A stretch of DNA of 64,000 nt. Source: Limibacillus halophilus. GTDB lineage: Bacteria; Pseudomonadota; Alphaproteobacteria; Kiloniellales; CECT-8803. The position numbers and the translations under genes are program-made. How positions within the stretch are numbered: position 1 is the stretch's first letter; each line of letters begins with the position of its first letter. The notes under the pieces were generated by a model, which ran no database searches, was not told the origin of the DNA, and worked only from the letters and a program-made list of their open reading frames with translations. Location of the stretch: positions 124,001 through 188,000 of the forward strand of contig NZ_JACHXA010000007.1 of assembly GCF_014191775.1 (NCBI RefSeq), in the 5' to 3' direction. Shown here piece after piece: positions 1 to 7,722 of this stretch.

Positions 1-378
1 GGCTTTGTGCGGGAGCAGATTCGCCATGGCGCTGCGGCAGCGCTTCCGGTGGTTGTCGAGAAAGCTGCGCCGGTCGAATTCTGGCGTTGGCAGCCCCGCC
101 AACCCTTGGCGCGTGGCATATGGGACATCCCCATTCCCGCAGAACGGGAGGTTGTGCTGCCGACAGTACTGTTGGTTCCGCTGCTGGGTTTCGATCAGCA
201 AGGGTACCGTTTGGGGTATGGCGGCGGCTACTACGATCGGACGCTGGCCTCTTGCCGGCAACGTCCACATGCGATCGGCGTCGGTTTCGAGGTTGGCAGA
301 TTGGACTCAATTCATCCTTTTCCGCATGACATTCCGATGGATGTAATCGTGACGGAAGAGGGAATCTTCAGGAGGTAA
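1..378 (+). CDS. 5-formyltetrahydrofolate cyclo-ligase, C-terminal part
   Basis: ATP-dependent enzyme that returns 5-formyl-THF to the active folate pool as 5,10-methenyl-THF. The visible 125 codons carry the family signature: a run of hydrophobic residues ending in LVPLLGFDQQG, then the glycine-tyrosine-rich loop RLGYGGGYYDRTL that binds substrate phosphate and folate. The frame is open to the left edge, so the N-terminal third (the family is about 190 residues) lies outside the window; the in-frame GTG at 7 is unlikely to be the true start. The stop codon overlaps the Shine-Dalgarno sequence of the next gene. In many proteobacteria 6S RNA lies just upstream of this gene, which would be outside this window (known context, not seen). 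Confidence in the family is high. Confidence 0.9.
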   Translation, partial: GFVREQIRHGAAAALPVVVEKAAPVEFWRWQPRQPLARGIWDIPIPAEREVVLPTVLLVPLLGFDQQGYRLGYGGGYYDRTLASCRQRPHAIGVGFEVGRLDSIHPFPHDIPMDVIVTEEGIFRR

Positions 379-383
379 TCGGC

Positions 384-671
384 ATGGATTTCAACAGCGA
401 GAGCTTTGACAGAGTATTCTTGACCCTCAATGCGCGCCGATTGGAGGAACGCTCGGTCGTTACCAAGGCCGCGCTGTTGGCGACACTGGGGACACTTTCC
501 GTACTGATCTTGTACCTCCTCTACGCCGAAGTACAAGTCATGGCTTACCTGGCCGATGCCGGGGGGTTCGCCGCCGTCTTCTTGATCTATGGGGTCATGG
601 TGCCCTTGGCGGGCGTCCTGTGGATCTGGTTGTTTAGCCGCCTGTTGCCGCTCTACTCCGACAGAAGCTGA
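384..671 (+). CDS. small two-helix inner membrane protein, unknown function
   Basis: A 95-residue protein I do not recognise. It begins with a charged stretch (residues 1-25) and has two hydrophobic segments, about residues 28-48 and 60-85, so both ends probably face the same side of the inner membrane. The start is well supported: AGGAGG at 370-375 overlaps the end of the cyclo-ligase gene and lies 8 bases from the ATG. Only 5 bases separate the two genes, so they are probably co-transcribed. No catalytic motif is visible. Confidence 0.6.
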   Translation: MDFNSESFDRVFLTLNARRLEERSVVTKAALLATLGTLSVLILYLLYAEVQVMAYLADAGGFAAVFLIYGVMVPLAGVLWIWLFSRLLPLYSDRS

Positions 672-819
672 GCGCCGGGTTTCGGGCGGGATTCCAGCAG
701 TGACAGGCCTGACAATACCTGCATCGGGAACCTTTTCTTCCTTGTGTGCATCAAATGACTGTACGGCGCTTTTTGTCGCCGCAGGCATTCCAGATGTACG
801 ACAGCAAGGGAGATACTCC

Positions 820-1425
820 GTGTCCATTCAGAACCCTTTTCCGACCTCGTTCCTTTCCCGTGAACTCTTGACCAAGCCGTTGAATCGCCGTGTTGCCTTG
901 GGCCGTCTTGGTGGCGGCGTTCTCAGCGCTGCGGCGGTTGCGCTTATGGCCGGGCAAGACAATGTTGCAAAGGCGCACAGCAGCGGCGATACCGCCAATG
1001 ACGTAACGATCCTGAACACGGCGCTTAGCGCAGAATTGGAAGCGATCGCAGCCTATCAGGTCGGCGCTGAGAGCGGCTTGCTGAGCAAAGGCGTGTTGGG
1101 CGTGGCGGTGCAATTCCAAGGCCACCACAAGGAACATGCAGACGTTCTGGCTGACACCGTCAAGAAGTTGGGCGGAACACCCTCCGAAGCCAAGCAAGAG
1201 TACATGTTCCCGACCGATCAGTTGAAATCCGAGGCCGATGTGCTGCAGTTTGCCGCAGGGCTTGAGCGCGGCGCGGTCAGCGCTTATCTGGGCGCTGTGC
1301 CACTGTTCGATAATCGCGACCTCGCAAAGGCGGCGGCCTCGATCCTTGGCGACGAAGCGATGCACTGGGCTGTCCTTCGTCAGGCACTGGGCGAGAACCC
1401 GGTTCCCTCCGCCTTCGTAAACTGA
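820..1425 (+). CDS. Tat-exported ferritin-like domain protein
   Basis: A 201-residue protein with a four-helix ferritin-like fold, probably periplasmic. The N-terminus has a twin-arginine motif (NRRVALGRLGG, about residues 22-32) followed by an alanine-rich hydrophobic stretch, which suggests folded export through Tat. Downstream, helices carry candidate metal ligands in LSAELEAIAAYQ, GHHKEHADVL, LERGAVSAY and DEAMHWAVL; the last contains an ExxH pair typical of diiron sites. I chose GTG at 820 because AAGGGAGA lies just upstream and the twin-arginine stretch then falls near the N-terminus; an open frame reaches back to 589 but has no signal. A strong hairpin follows the gene. Function is unknown; iron handling or oxidative-stress protection is an inference. 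Confidence 0.7.
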   Translation: MSIQNPFPTSFLSRELLTKPLNRRVALGRLGGGVLSAAAVALMAGQDNVAKAHSSGDTANDVTILNTALSAELEAIAAYQVGAESGLLSKGVLGVAVQFQGHHKEHADVLADTVKKLGGTPSEAKQEYMFPTDQLKSEADVLQFAAGLERGAVSAYLGAVPLFDNRDLAKAAASILGDEAMHWAVLRQALGENPVPSAFVN

Positions 1426-1443
1426 TTACACCCTCTCTCCCCC

Positions 1444-1481
1444 GGGGCGGCACCTTTCCCTCTCTCCTCTGGTGCCGCCCC
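1444..1481 (+). terminator. strong hairpin after the ferritin-like gene
   Basis: Perfect 11-base arms, GGGGCGGCACC at 1444-1454 and GGTGCCGCCCC at 1471-1481, with a 16-base pyrimidine-rich loop. There is no U-tract after it, so it may act as a factor-dependent terminator or as an mRNA 3'-end stabiliser rather than a classical intrinsic terminator. Confidence 0.5.
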
Positions 1482-1520
1482 ACTCGTTACTCATCCAAGC
1501 AGGAAAGGTTGAAGGAGATC

Positions 1521-1913
1521 ATGCTTCGGCTTGCCTTATCTCTGGTTCTTTCAGTCTTCATGGCCTCGGTCGCGTCGGCAGAAACAGCAACGACCGGCGA
1601 CCCGCAGCGTGGTGAAGACCTCTATGGGCGGTGTCTGGCTTGTCACGCGCAGAGTTACGACCGAACCGGCCCCAAACATTGTGGTCTGATGGGCCGGGCG
1701 GCGGGCGGCGTCGAGGGGTTCCACTACTCCAAGGCCCTTCGGAACTCCGGCATCATCTGGGATGCGCAATCCCTGGATCAATTCCTCGAAGCACCCCGTC
1801 GCGCGGTACCGGGAACGACGATGGCTTATGCTGGCATTCCCGACCAAAAGGACCGACAGGACTTGATTGCTTATATCGCTACCTTGACGCCGGAAAACCC
1901 TGCCTGCCAGTAG
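1521..1913 (+). CDS. class I c-type cytochrome (cytochrome c2-like)
   Basis: A 130-residue periplasmic electron carrier. Residues 1-20 form a signal peptide ending in ASA. The heme site is CLACH at residues 38-42, and the likely distal methionine lies in the PGTTMAYAG stretch. A GPKHCGLMGR segment corresponds to the GPxLxGLxGR loop of c2 cytochromes, here with an extra cysteine. ATG at 1521 is preferred over a TTG at 1509 because it begins the signal peptide directly and follows GAAGGAG. The redox partner is not identifiable from the neighbours. The gene ends 8 bases before the convergent threonine aldolase. Confidence 0.85.
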   Translation: MLRLALSLVLSVFMASVASAETATTGDPQRGEDLYGRCLACHAQSYDRTGPKHCGLMGRAAGGVEGFHYSKALRNSGIIWDAQSLDQFLEAPRRAVPGTTMAYAGIPDQKDRQDLIAYIATLTPENPACQ

Positions 1914-1921
1914 TCGCCGAT

Positions 1922-2989
1922 CTAGCGGTACCTGTAGAACTGCCGAAAGGCGGCGCAACAGCGCTCCAGTCCATCATCGTCGATGTCCTTGTGCAAGACG
2001 AGCCGGATGGTCGGGCGCTGTCCGCCGATCAGAATACCTTTATCCCGCAAGTATAGGGTCAGCGCCGCGTGGTCTTCTGTCCTTGGCGTGATGAAGACCA
2101 TGTTGGAGGGGGCTGCCTGGCGTTGTACTTCCAGCCCATCGAATTGCGCCAAGGCGCCGGCCAAAAGCGCCGCGCGGCGGTGATCTTCCGCCAGGCGCTG
2201 AATGTTGTTCTCCAAAGCATAGAGCCCACAAGCGGCCAAGACCCCGACCTGGCGCAAGGCGCCACCAAGAATTTTGCGTTGTCGCCGCGCGGCGGCAATG
2301 AAATCTTCCGCGCCAACCAGCAGGGTCCCCGCCGGTGCGCCCAGACCTTTCGAAAGGCAGATGGAGACGCTGTCCGCGGGTGCGGCCAGCTCCGATGCCT
2401 GGATGTTCAGCGCCACTGCGGCATTGAAAAGCCGCGCGCCGTCCAGATGGACACGCAAGCCAGCCTTTGCAGCCACTGCCGCGGGACCGGCAATGCGATC
2501 CGGCGACAAGACTTTTCCAGAAACACTGTTCTCCAGGCACAGCAGCCGGGTCACCGGGTAGTGCGGGTCGTCGGGTTTAATAGCGGCGCGCACGGCTTCC
2601 GGGTCCAGGCCGCCATCGGCCTGCGTAGCAATGGGGCAGGGCATGATTCCACCCAACACTGCCGCGCCGCCCGCTTCGCTGGTATAGACGTGATAGCGGT
2701 CACCGGCGATGTACTCCTCGCCGCGCCCGCAGTGGGTGAGCAAGGCCGCGAGGTTGCTTTGCGTGCCGCTTGGAAAGAACAGAGCCGTTTGTTTGCCGAG
2801 AAGGGCGGCGCCTTTCTCCTCTAGTGCGGCGACTGTCGGGTCTTCGCCGTATACATCGTCCCCTACAATGGCGGCGGCCATGGCGGCACGCATGCCCTCG
2901 GACGGCTGGGTGACGGTATCGCTGCGCAGGTCAACAATCGTGATGCCGCTATCGGGCGTCTGGTTCGCCTGGGTCATCCCCTCGTACAA
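1922..2989 (-). CDS. ltaE: low-specificity L-threonine aldolase
   Basis: PLP-dependent enzyme that cleaves L-threonine or L-allo-threonine to glycine and acetaldehyde, and in some relatives other beta-hydroxy-alpha-amino acids. The family signatures are VDLRSDTVTQP at the N-terminus, GDDVYGEDPTV, the FFPSGTQSN loop and the PLP lysine in CLSKGLGAPAG. The length of 355 residues is normal. The TTG at 2989 has AGGAG seven bases upstream; an in-frame ATG at 2977 has no well-placed ribosome site. It lies just downstream of a putative 2-oxoglutarate oxygenase on the same strand (31 bases), so a physiological substrate related to that enzyme is possible but inferred. Confidence 0.9.
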   Translation of the reverse strand: MYEGMTQANQTPDSGITIVDLRSDTVTQPSEGMRAAMAAAIVGDDVYGEDPTVAALEEKGAALLGKQTALFFPSGTQSNLAALLTHCGRGEEYIAGDRYHVYTSEAGGAAVLGGIMPCPIATQADGGLDPEAVRAAIKPDDPHYPVTRLLCLENSVSGKVLSPDRIAGPAAVAAKAGLRVHLDGARLFNAAVALNIQASELAAPADSVSICLSKGLGAPAGTLLVGAEDFIAAARRQRKILGGALRQVGVLAACGLYALENNIQRLAEDHRRAALLAGALAQFDGLEVQRQAAPSNMVFITPRTEDHAALTLYLRDKGILIGGQRPTIRLVLHKDIDDDGLERCCAAFRQFYRYR

Positions 2990-3020
2990 AGCAGATCTCC
3001 TGGTTCTCGGTGGGCAAGCA

Positions 3021-3692
3021 TCAGATGCGGCCGTCCGGCAAGGCGGCCACTATGTGTACGCGCTGCGTCTCGCCGCCATTGAGCGCCGTATGATAGCCCC
3101 GTGTATCGGTGAAATACACCGATCCGTCGGCCGGCAAATGGGTGACATGATGGTTGACGATGAAGAGCGAGCCTGGGTTGGTGACAACCGGAATATGCAG
3201 CCGAGGTTCAGGGTCACGATGCCAGGAGTTGCAATTGTAGAGGCCCTTGGAAAGCACGCGCAATCTGCCGATCGTAAAGCGCTGGCTCAGCGCATGGTAT
3301 ACCTCCTCGAAATAGGTTCCCGCGAACATCGGGTCAAACTCGGAATAGGCAGCCTCATCGACATACTCTTCGCGCGGCACCTCCTCGTAGCTGTCGTCGG
3401 GGCGCAACCAGTAGCGGCCGGATAGGTCGTTCTCCGAAACCTCGGCCACGCCGGGTCGACGTGTGAGGGGTAAGGCGGCAAAGCCTTCGGCCTGCATATT
3501 GCCCTGGTAGTGAGCGCGCGAGAGGCAAACCGTCAAGGCCTCGCGTAATTTGGCGATGTCGAACATCAGGTTTAGCCGGGCAATACCTGGACCTGGAACG
3601 AAAGAGGCTACCGATCGCGTGTCCAGGCGTGTGGCCAACCAAGCTTTCATCCTGGTGCTATCGTCCTGAATCGAACCTGAATCCGCACCCAT
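3021..3692 (-). CDS. putative Fe(II)/2-oxoglutarate-dependent oxygenase (Asp/Asn beta-hydroxylase-like)
   Basis: A 223-residue soluble protein. The C-terminal half looks like a double-stranded beta-helix oxygenase: an HRD triplet in NSWHRDPEPRLHIPVV could supply the first His and Asp of the metal triad, a later His in RGYHTALNGG the third ligand, and Arg in TQRVHIVAAL the 2-oxoglutarate carboxylate anchor. This is closest to the aspartyl/asparaginyl beta-hydroxylase fold, but the substrate is unknown. The start ATG has AAGGAG ten bases upstream. The gene is divergent from a LysR regulator, shares its intergenic operator, and is followed by threonine aldolase, suggesting control by that regulator. 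Confidence 0.65.
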   Translation of the reverse strand: MGADSGSIQDDSTRMKAWLATRLDTRSVASFVPGPGIARLNLMFDIAKLREALTVCLSRAHYQGNMQAEGFAALPLTRRPGVAEVSENDLSGRYWLRPDDSYEEVPREEYVDEAAYSEFDPMFAGTYFEEVYHALSQRFTIGRLRVLSKGLYNCNSWHRDPEPRLHIPVVTNPGSLFIVNHHVTHLPADGSVYFTDTRGYHTALNGGETQRVHIVAALPDGRI

Positions 3693-3780
3693 GGCACTTC
3701 CGCTCCTTAGCTTTTAAACGATCAGACTTTCAGATTATGAACGGGGAAATAGTCGAAAAATATCGGAATTTTGGCATTAA

Positions 3781-3801
3781 TTAATCAGAAAAAGTGATTA
3801 A
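3781..3801. promoter_or_regulatory. palindromic LysR-type operator in the divergent promoter
   Basis: Perfect inverted repeat TTAATCA (3781-3787), 7-base spacer, TGATTAA (3795-3801). It contains a T-N11-A core (T3785, A3797), the consensus of LysR recognition sites. It lies 34 bases upstream of the regulator ATG and about 90 bases from the divergent oxygenase start, in an AT-rich stretch. Autoregulation and control of the oxygenase/aldolase pair are inferred. Confidence 0.65.
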
Positions 3802-3835
3802 CTAGCGACTATCGCTCCATGAAGGGAGTTTCAGC

Positions 3836-4768
3836 ATGCGTCGCAGTCTACCGTCGACAACAGCCTTGCTTTGCTTTGAAGCGGCGGCACGAAGCGGCAG
3901 CTTCACCCAAGCTGCCGTAGAGGTAAATCTCAGTCAAAGCGCAGTTAGCAGGCAAATCGCCATTCTGGAGAATTTCCTACATCGCCCCCTCTTTACGAGG
4001 GTACGGCAGCGGGTCCGGCTGACCGACGCAGGCGCTCGATATCTGGCCGAGATCGTGCCGCTCTTGGAGGACTTGGAATCCACCACTCTCAGATTGCGTT
4101 CGTTCGACCTCCGGGAAGGCTCGATCAATGTTGGGGTTTACCCGACGCTCGGGTCCCGTTGGCTGCTGCCTCTCCTGTTGGCTTTCGCGGAGGCCCATCC
4201 GGAGTTCAGCACAAACAGCATCACCTATCTGAGGAACGAGGAGTTCGATCCGGAACGAATCGATATCGGGATCGTTCAGGGCGATCCCCCCTGGCGCGGC
4301 TTGCAATCGGATTTCCTGATGCCTGAGGATCTGGCCCCGGTGGCCTCGCCCCGATTGATCGATCGGTCGTTCGATGCGCCTGAGGAATTGCTGGAGTTCC
4401 GCAGTTTGCAGCACACCACACGACCGTTGTCCTGGCCAATTTGGTTCAAGAGCCTGGGGCGTGAGTTGGCCGCGCCCCCTTCCGGTCTCATGTTCTCGCA
4501 ATTCGAGATGGTGATAGAGGCGGCACTATCCGGGCATGGCATTGCGATCCTGCCCTTGGTTCTGGTGCGTCGTGAACTGGCGGCGGGGCGGCTAATCCTC
4601 GCCCATAGTCATGTTGCCAGGCCGCAAAGCGCATACTATCTGGTGATCCCTGATGCCAAGCGCGCGACACCTAAGATAGAGTGCTTTCGCCGATGGATCT
4701 TGAGCCACACCATCGACGAACGCGCCGGGTCGGAGGAAGCCGCCGGACAGATGACGCGAGGTACCTGA
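3836..4768 (+). CDS. LysR family transcriptional regulator (GcvA-like)
   Basis: A 310-residue DNA-binding regulator. Residues 1-65 form the winged helix-turn-helix (CFEAAARSGSFTQAAVEVNLSQSAVSRQI), and residues 90-300 the periplasmic-binding-like effector domain. The opening LPSTTALLCFEAAARSGSF is characteristic of the GcvA/AmpR branch. The ATG has GGGAG seven bases upstream. It is divergent from the oxygenase gene and reads directly into the 2-hydroxyacid dehydrogenase gene, whose ATG lies 3 bases after its stop, so the regulator and dehydrogenase are co-transcribed. The effector is unknown; an amino acid or hydroxy acid linked to glycine metabolism would suit the neighbours. Confidence 0.9.
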   Translation: MRRSLPSTTALLCFEAAARSGSFTQAAVEVNLSQSAVSRQIAILENFLHRPLFTRVRQRVRLTDAGARYLAEIVPLLEDLESTTLRLRSFDLREGSINVGVYPTLGSRWLLPLLLAFAEAHPEFSTNSITYLRNEEFDPERIDIGIVQGDPPWRGLQSDFLMPEDLAPVASPRLIDRSFDAPEELLEFRSLQHTTRPLSWPIWFKSLGRELAAPPSGLMFSQFEMVIEAALSGHGIAILPLVLVRRELAAGRLILAHSHVARPQSAYYLVIPDAKRATPKIECFRRWILSHTIDERAGSEEAAGQMTRGT

Positions 4769-4771
4769 TTC

Positions 4772-5707
4772 ATGGCTTTGTTGATAGACATCGACGATCC
4801 GGACTGGATGACCGATGAGAAGTTGGCCCACATTCTTCGCCCCTTGTTGCCCGGAGTCGATGTTCGTTGCGCGCGCGATGTTGGTACACCTGAGGCGATT
4901 GAGATGCTGGCGGTCGCACGCCTCAAACCCGGTCAGGCCAGACGCTTCCCTAACCTCAAGTTGATCCAGAAGTTGGGCGCCGGCGTCGAGACCATCGTTG
5001 CGCAACCCGATTTGCCGCCTGCGGTGAAAATCGCGCGCCTCAAGCCGGCAACGGCGGCCCGGGAGATTGCAGCCTTTAGCTTGGGCTATGTGCTGCGGGA
5101 GCAGCGCGATATGGCGTACTACGAAGACGCGCAGCGCAGCCGCGCTTGGTCACCCAGAGAGCCGCGAGAAGCTGCGGAAACAACGGTGGGTGTGTTGGGG
5201 CTTGGTCACATAGGGGGCCAGATAGCCGCAACTTTTGCCGCGCTCGGCTACAATGTTATGGGCTGGAGCCGGTCCCTCAAGACGCTTGAGGGCGTTGTTT
5301 GCCACGCGGGGCAGAAATCTTTCTTCCCCCTTTTGGGCGCCTGCGACTATGTGGTGTCGGCGCTGCCTTCTACACCGCAAACCCAAGACCTCCTCGGCTC
5401 CGCAGCTTTTGCGGCAATGAAACCGGGCAGCGTCTTGATCAACGTTGGTCGAGGCGATCTGATTGTCGAAGCGGCTTTGCTATCCGCCCTTGATAACGGC
5501 CATCTTTCCCGAGCTGTGCTTGATGTTCAGCGCCAGGAACCTCTGCCAAACGACCATCCTTTCTGGTCACATCCAAAAATCACCGTCACACCCCACGTTT
5601 CCGGATGGCATTTGACAGGGGGATTGGCGGACGTGGCCGAAAACTACAGGCGCTTGCAGGCGGGCCAACCGCTGCTCCACGAGGTGGATCGGAATGCGGG
5701 TTACTAG
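4772..5707 (+). CDS. ghrA: glyoxylate/hydroxypyruvate reductase A-like D-2-hydroxyacid dehydrogenase
   Basis: NAD(P)H-dependent reduction of glyoxylate or hydroxypyruvate is the likely reaction. The 311-residue length and lack of the extended C-terminus fit the GhrA branch. The Rossmann motif is GLGHIGGQIAATFAALG, followed by a basic patch MGWSRS after beta-2, which favours NADPH. Catalytic Arg is in NVGRGD, Glu in the LDVQRQEPLP stretch and His in TPHVSGW. Co-transcribed with the LysR regulator. With threonine aldolase nearby, it would link glyoxylate and glycine to the glycerate or serine pool. Confidence 0.85.
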   Translation: MALLIDIDDPDWMTDEKLAHILRPLLPGVDVRCARDVGTPEAIEMLAVARLKPGQARRFPNLKLIQKLGAGVETIVAQPDLPPAVKIARLKPATAAREIAAFSLGYVLREQRDMAYYEDAQRSRAWSPREPREAAETTVGVLGLGHIGGQIAATFAALGYNVMGWSRSLKTLEGVVCHAGQKSFFPLLGACDYVVSALPSTPQTQDLLGSAAFAAMKPGSVLINVGRGDLIVEAALLSALDNGHLSRAVLDVQRQEPLPNDHPFWSHPKITVTPHVSGWHLTGGLADVAENYRRLQAGQPLLHEVDRNAGY

Positions 5708-5722
5708 CGCTGGGTAACTGTT

Positions 5723-7477
5723 CTAGAGACCAGCGGCTTTCGCATGCTTGACGGGAGCGCCGTAGGTGTTTGGTATGGCGTCCTCAAAGGTTCGAATGAG
5801 GTCCAGGTTATCCTCGTCCTCCTGCGAGCCATGTATCAGGGCCTGATCGCTGTAGTTCTTGGCGGCGGGGTCCTTCAGAACGCGAGCGTGCAGGCGCTTG
5901 AGCCGCAGATAAAGCGCCAGCCATTTCAAATGTGTTGTCGTGATCTCCCAGGCCCGACGAGGATAGAAGATCAGAGGATTCTCGATCGGCAAGCCGGGCC
6001 GTCTTTGAAGCCGGACCTTGTGCCGGAAGAACCCGGCTTCCAACGGGTGCAGCTTTTCGATCGTCACGGACCCGTAGAAGGCGCCAAGTGTCAGGAAGAG
6101 TTGCTTGGTGTTCAGTCCTCGCGCGACGCCCCGACGCAGCACGGTTTCGATGTGTTCCAGCGTGTAATACTGCTTCCAGGCGTCCAGGTAGATCTGCTCC
6201 CAAGCCTGATCGCTCATAAGAGGGTGATGCGACACCCGATGGTTCAGGTCGTATTTGTTCAGGTCGGGGTCCATCCAGACCCCGTTGCGCGCCATCTTCT
6301 GGTGATCCTCCGAGCCTGGTAAAGGCGTCAGGAAAAAGAACTCGACGAGATCGAGCGGTAACTCCCGCTTCATGATTTCAATGTTGCGGCGAATCTTCTC
6401 GGGCGTGTCTTCGGGAAAACCCAAGATATACCCAGCATAGGTTACCACGCCCGCGTCCTTCCAGGCCTGGAGCATCTCCCGATACTCCCAGATCTTATTC
6501 TGGCGTTTCTTGGCACTGAGCAGCGCCTCCGGGTCGATGTTTTCCAAGCCGATGAAGACGCGGTTGCAACCCGCACGGGCAGCCTTTTCAATGAATCCGG
6601 GCGATTTATGGCAGAGCGTGTCCACCTGGATGATGAACTTGAAGCGGAGGCCGTCGATCTCGCGCAACCGTATCAAGCGGTCGAGGATCGCTTCCCAGTT
6701 CTTGTTTCGGGCAAAGTTGTCGTCGGTGATGAAATAGCGCCGAATCCCTTGCGCGTCGTTCTCTCGAATGATCCGTTCGATGTCATCGGGCGTGCGGTAT
6801 CGGGACTTGCGGCCCTGGACGTTGATAATCGTGCAAAAGGAGCATTGGAAGGGGCACCCGCGTCCGGAATCGAAGCTGGTGTAATGCCCGGCCGCGCGCG
6901 AAACCAGAGTGCTCGGCAGGAAGGGAGAAGGCGCGCCAGCCATGTCCGGCAAGGCAGCCATATAGTTGTAAAGCGGTTTGATTGTACCGTTGCAGGCGTC
7001 CAGTAAAATTTCGTCGATGCGGCCTTCCGCTTCACCCGCGTAAAGAGAAACGCCAAGCTTTTCAGCCTCGCGCAGTTCCGGCGGTATCTCCGGCAGCATG
7101 GCAAGGCAACCTGCGACGTGAAAGCCACCGACAATTACCGGGATATCGGCGGCGCGAAACTGCCGTGCCAATTCCAATGCCCTTGGGAATTGATTGGACT
7201 GCACCCCGACCAGGCCAACGAAGGAAGCATCTGCGGCCTTGCAGGAAGCGATGATGGCCTTGATCGGAATAATGCAATTGGTTTCGTCGTAGGCATCCAA
7301 CTCAACTGCCATGCGCCCGGCCAAATCGGGCTCCTCCGCCCGGTCCCGGATGATGCCGTAGAGGGACGCTAGGGTGTTCGAGGGAATCGAAGAGCGATGC
7401 CACTGAATGACATAGCCGTCATCGTCATAGTGCGACGGCTTGATCAAAGCAACGCGCAGTCGTATTCGCTGGGGCAT
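5723..7477 (-). CDS. B12-binding domain radical SAM protein
   Basis: A 584-residue enzyme. The first 190 residues resemble a cobalamin-binding Rossmann domain (VGLVGVQSNQFPRALELARQF and IPVIVGGFHV), without the DxHxxG motif of base-off cobalamin proteins. The radical SAM core has C208, C212 and C215 in GCPFQCSFC, GLEN and GFPEDT segments, and extends to about residue 420, followed by a helical C-terminal domain of unknown role. The chosen ATG at 7477 has AGGAA eight bases upstream; an open frame extends 20 codons further. The fold fits methylases or cyclases acting on unactivated carbon, but the substrate cannot be read from sequence. It is convergent with the hydroxyacid dehydrogenase and stands alone. 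Confidence 0.75.
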   Translation of the reverse strand: MPQRIRLRVALIKPSHYDDDGYVIQWHRSSIPSNTLASLYGIIRDRAEEPDLAGRMAVELDAYDETNCIIPIKAIIASCKAADASFVGLVGVQSNQFPRALELARQFRAADIPVIVGGFHVAGCLAMLPEIPPELREAEKLGVSLYAGEAEGRIDEILLDACNGTIKPLYNYMAALPDMAGAPSPFLPSTLVSRAAGHYTSFDSGRGCPFQCSFCTIINVQGRKSRYRTPDDIERIIRENDAQGIRRYFITDDNFARNKNWEAILDRLIRLREIDGLRFKFIIQVDTLCHKSPGFIEKAARAGCNRVFIGLENIDPEALLSAKKRQNKIWEYREMLQAWKDAGVVTYAGYILGFPEDTPEKIRRNIEIMKRELPLDLVEFFFLTPLPGSEDHQKMARNGVWMDPDLNKYDLNHRVSHHPLMSDQAWEQIYLDAWKQYYTLEHIETVLRRGVARGLNTKQLFLTLGAFYGSVTIEKLHPLEAGFFRHKVRLQRRPGLPIENPLIFYPRRAWEITTTHLKWLALYLRLKRLHARVLKDPAAKNYSDQALIHGSQEDEDNLDLIRTFEDAIPNTYGAPVKHAKAAGL

Positions 7478-7722
7478 CGCGCGGTTCCTGTTCGGTGCCG
7501 CTACAGGGAATCCGGGTAATTCCCGTAACCGGAGCAATGAGCTTAAAACAATTACTCGGGTAGGTAAAATCGGATCGCTCGCAGTTACGGAGAGTCGGGT
7601 GCAGAAGGCGCTCGACTCGGCATGGTCAATCGCTTCACCCTGGACAGCCTGTGCAATGAACTATTTGCTGCAGGATAATGATTGGCTATTCAACGCTCAC
7701 TCGATCAAGGGACACGCTAGCT

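Noticed and set aside
5789-5798. tRNA-like T-loop (GGTTCGAATG)
   Set aside because: It lies inside the radical SAM coding sequence and has no acceptor, D or anticodon stems around it; no tRNA was found anywhere in the window.
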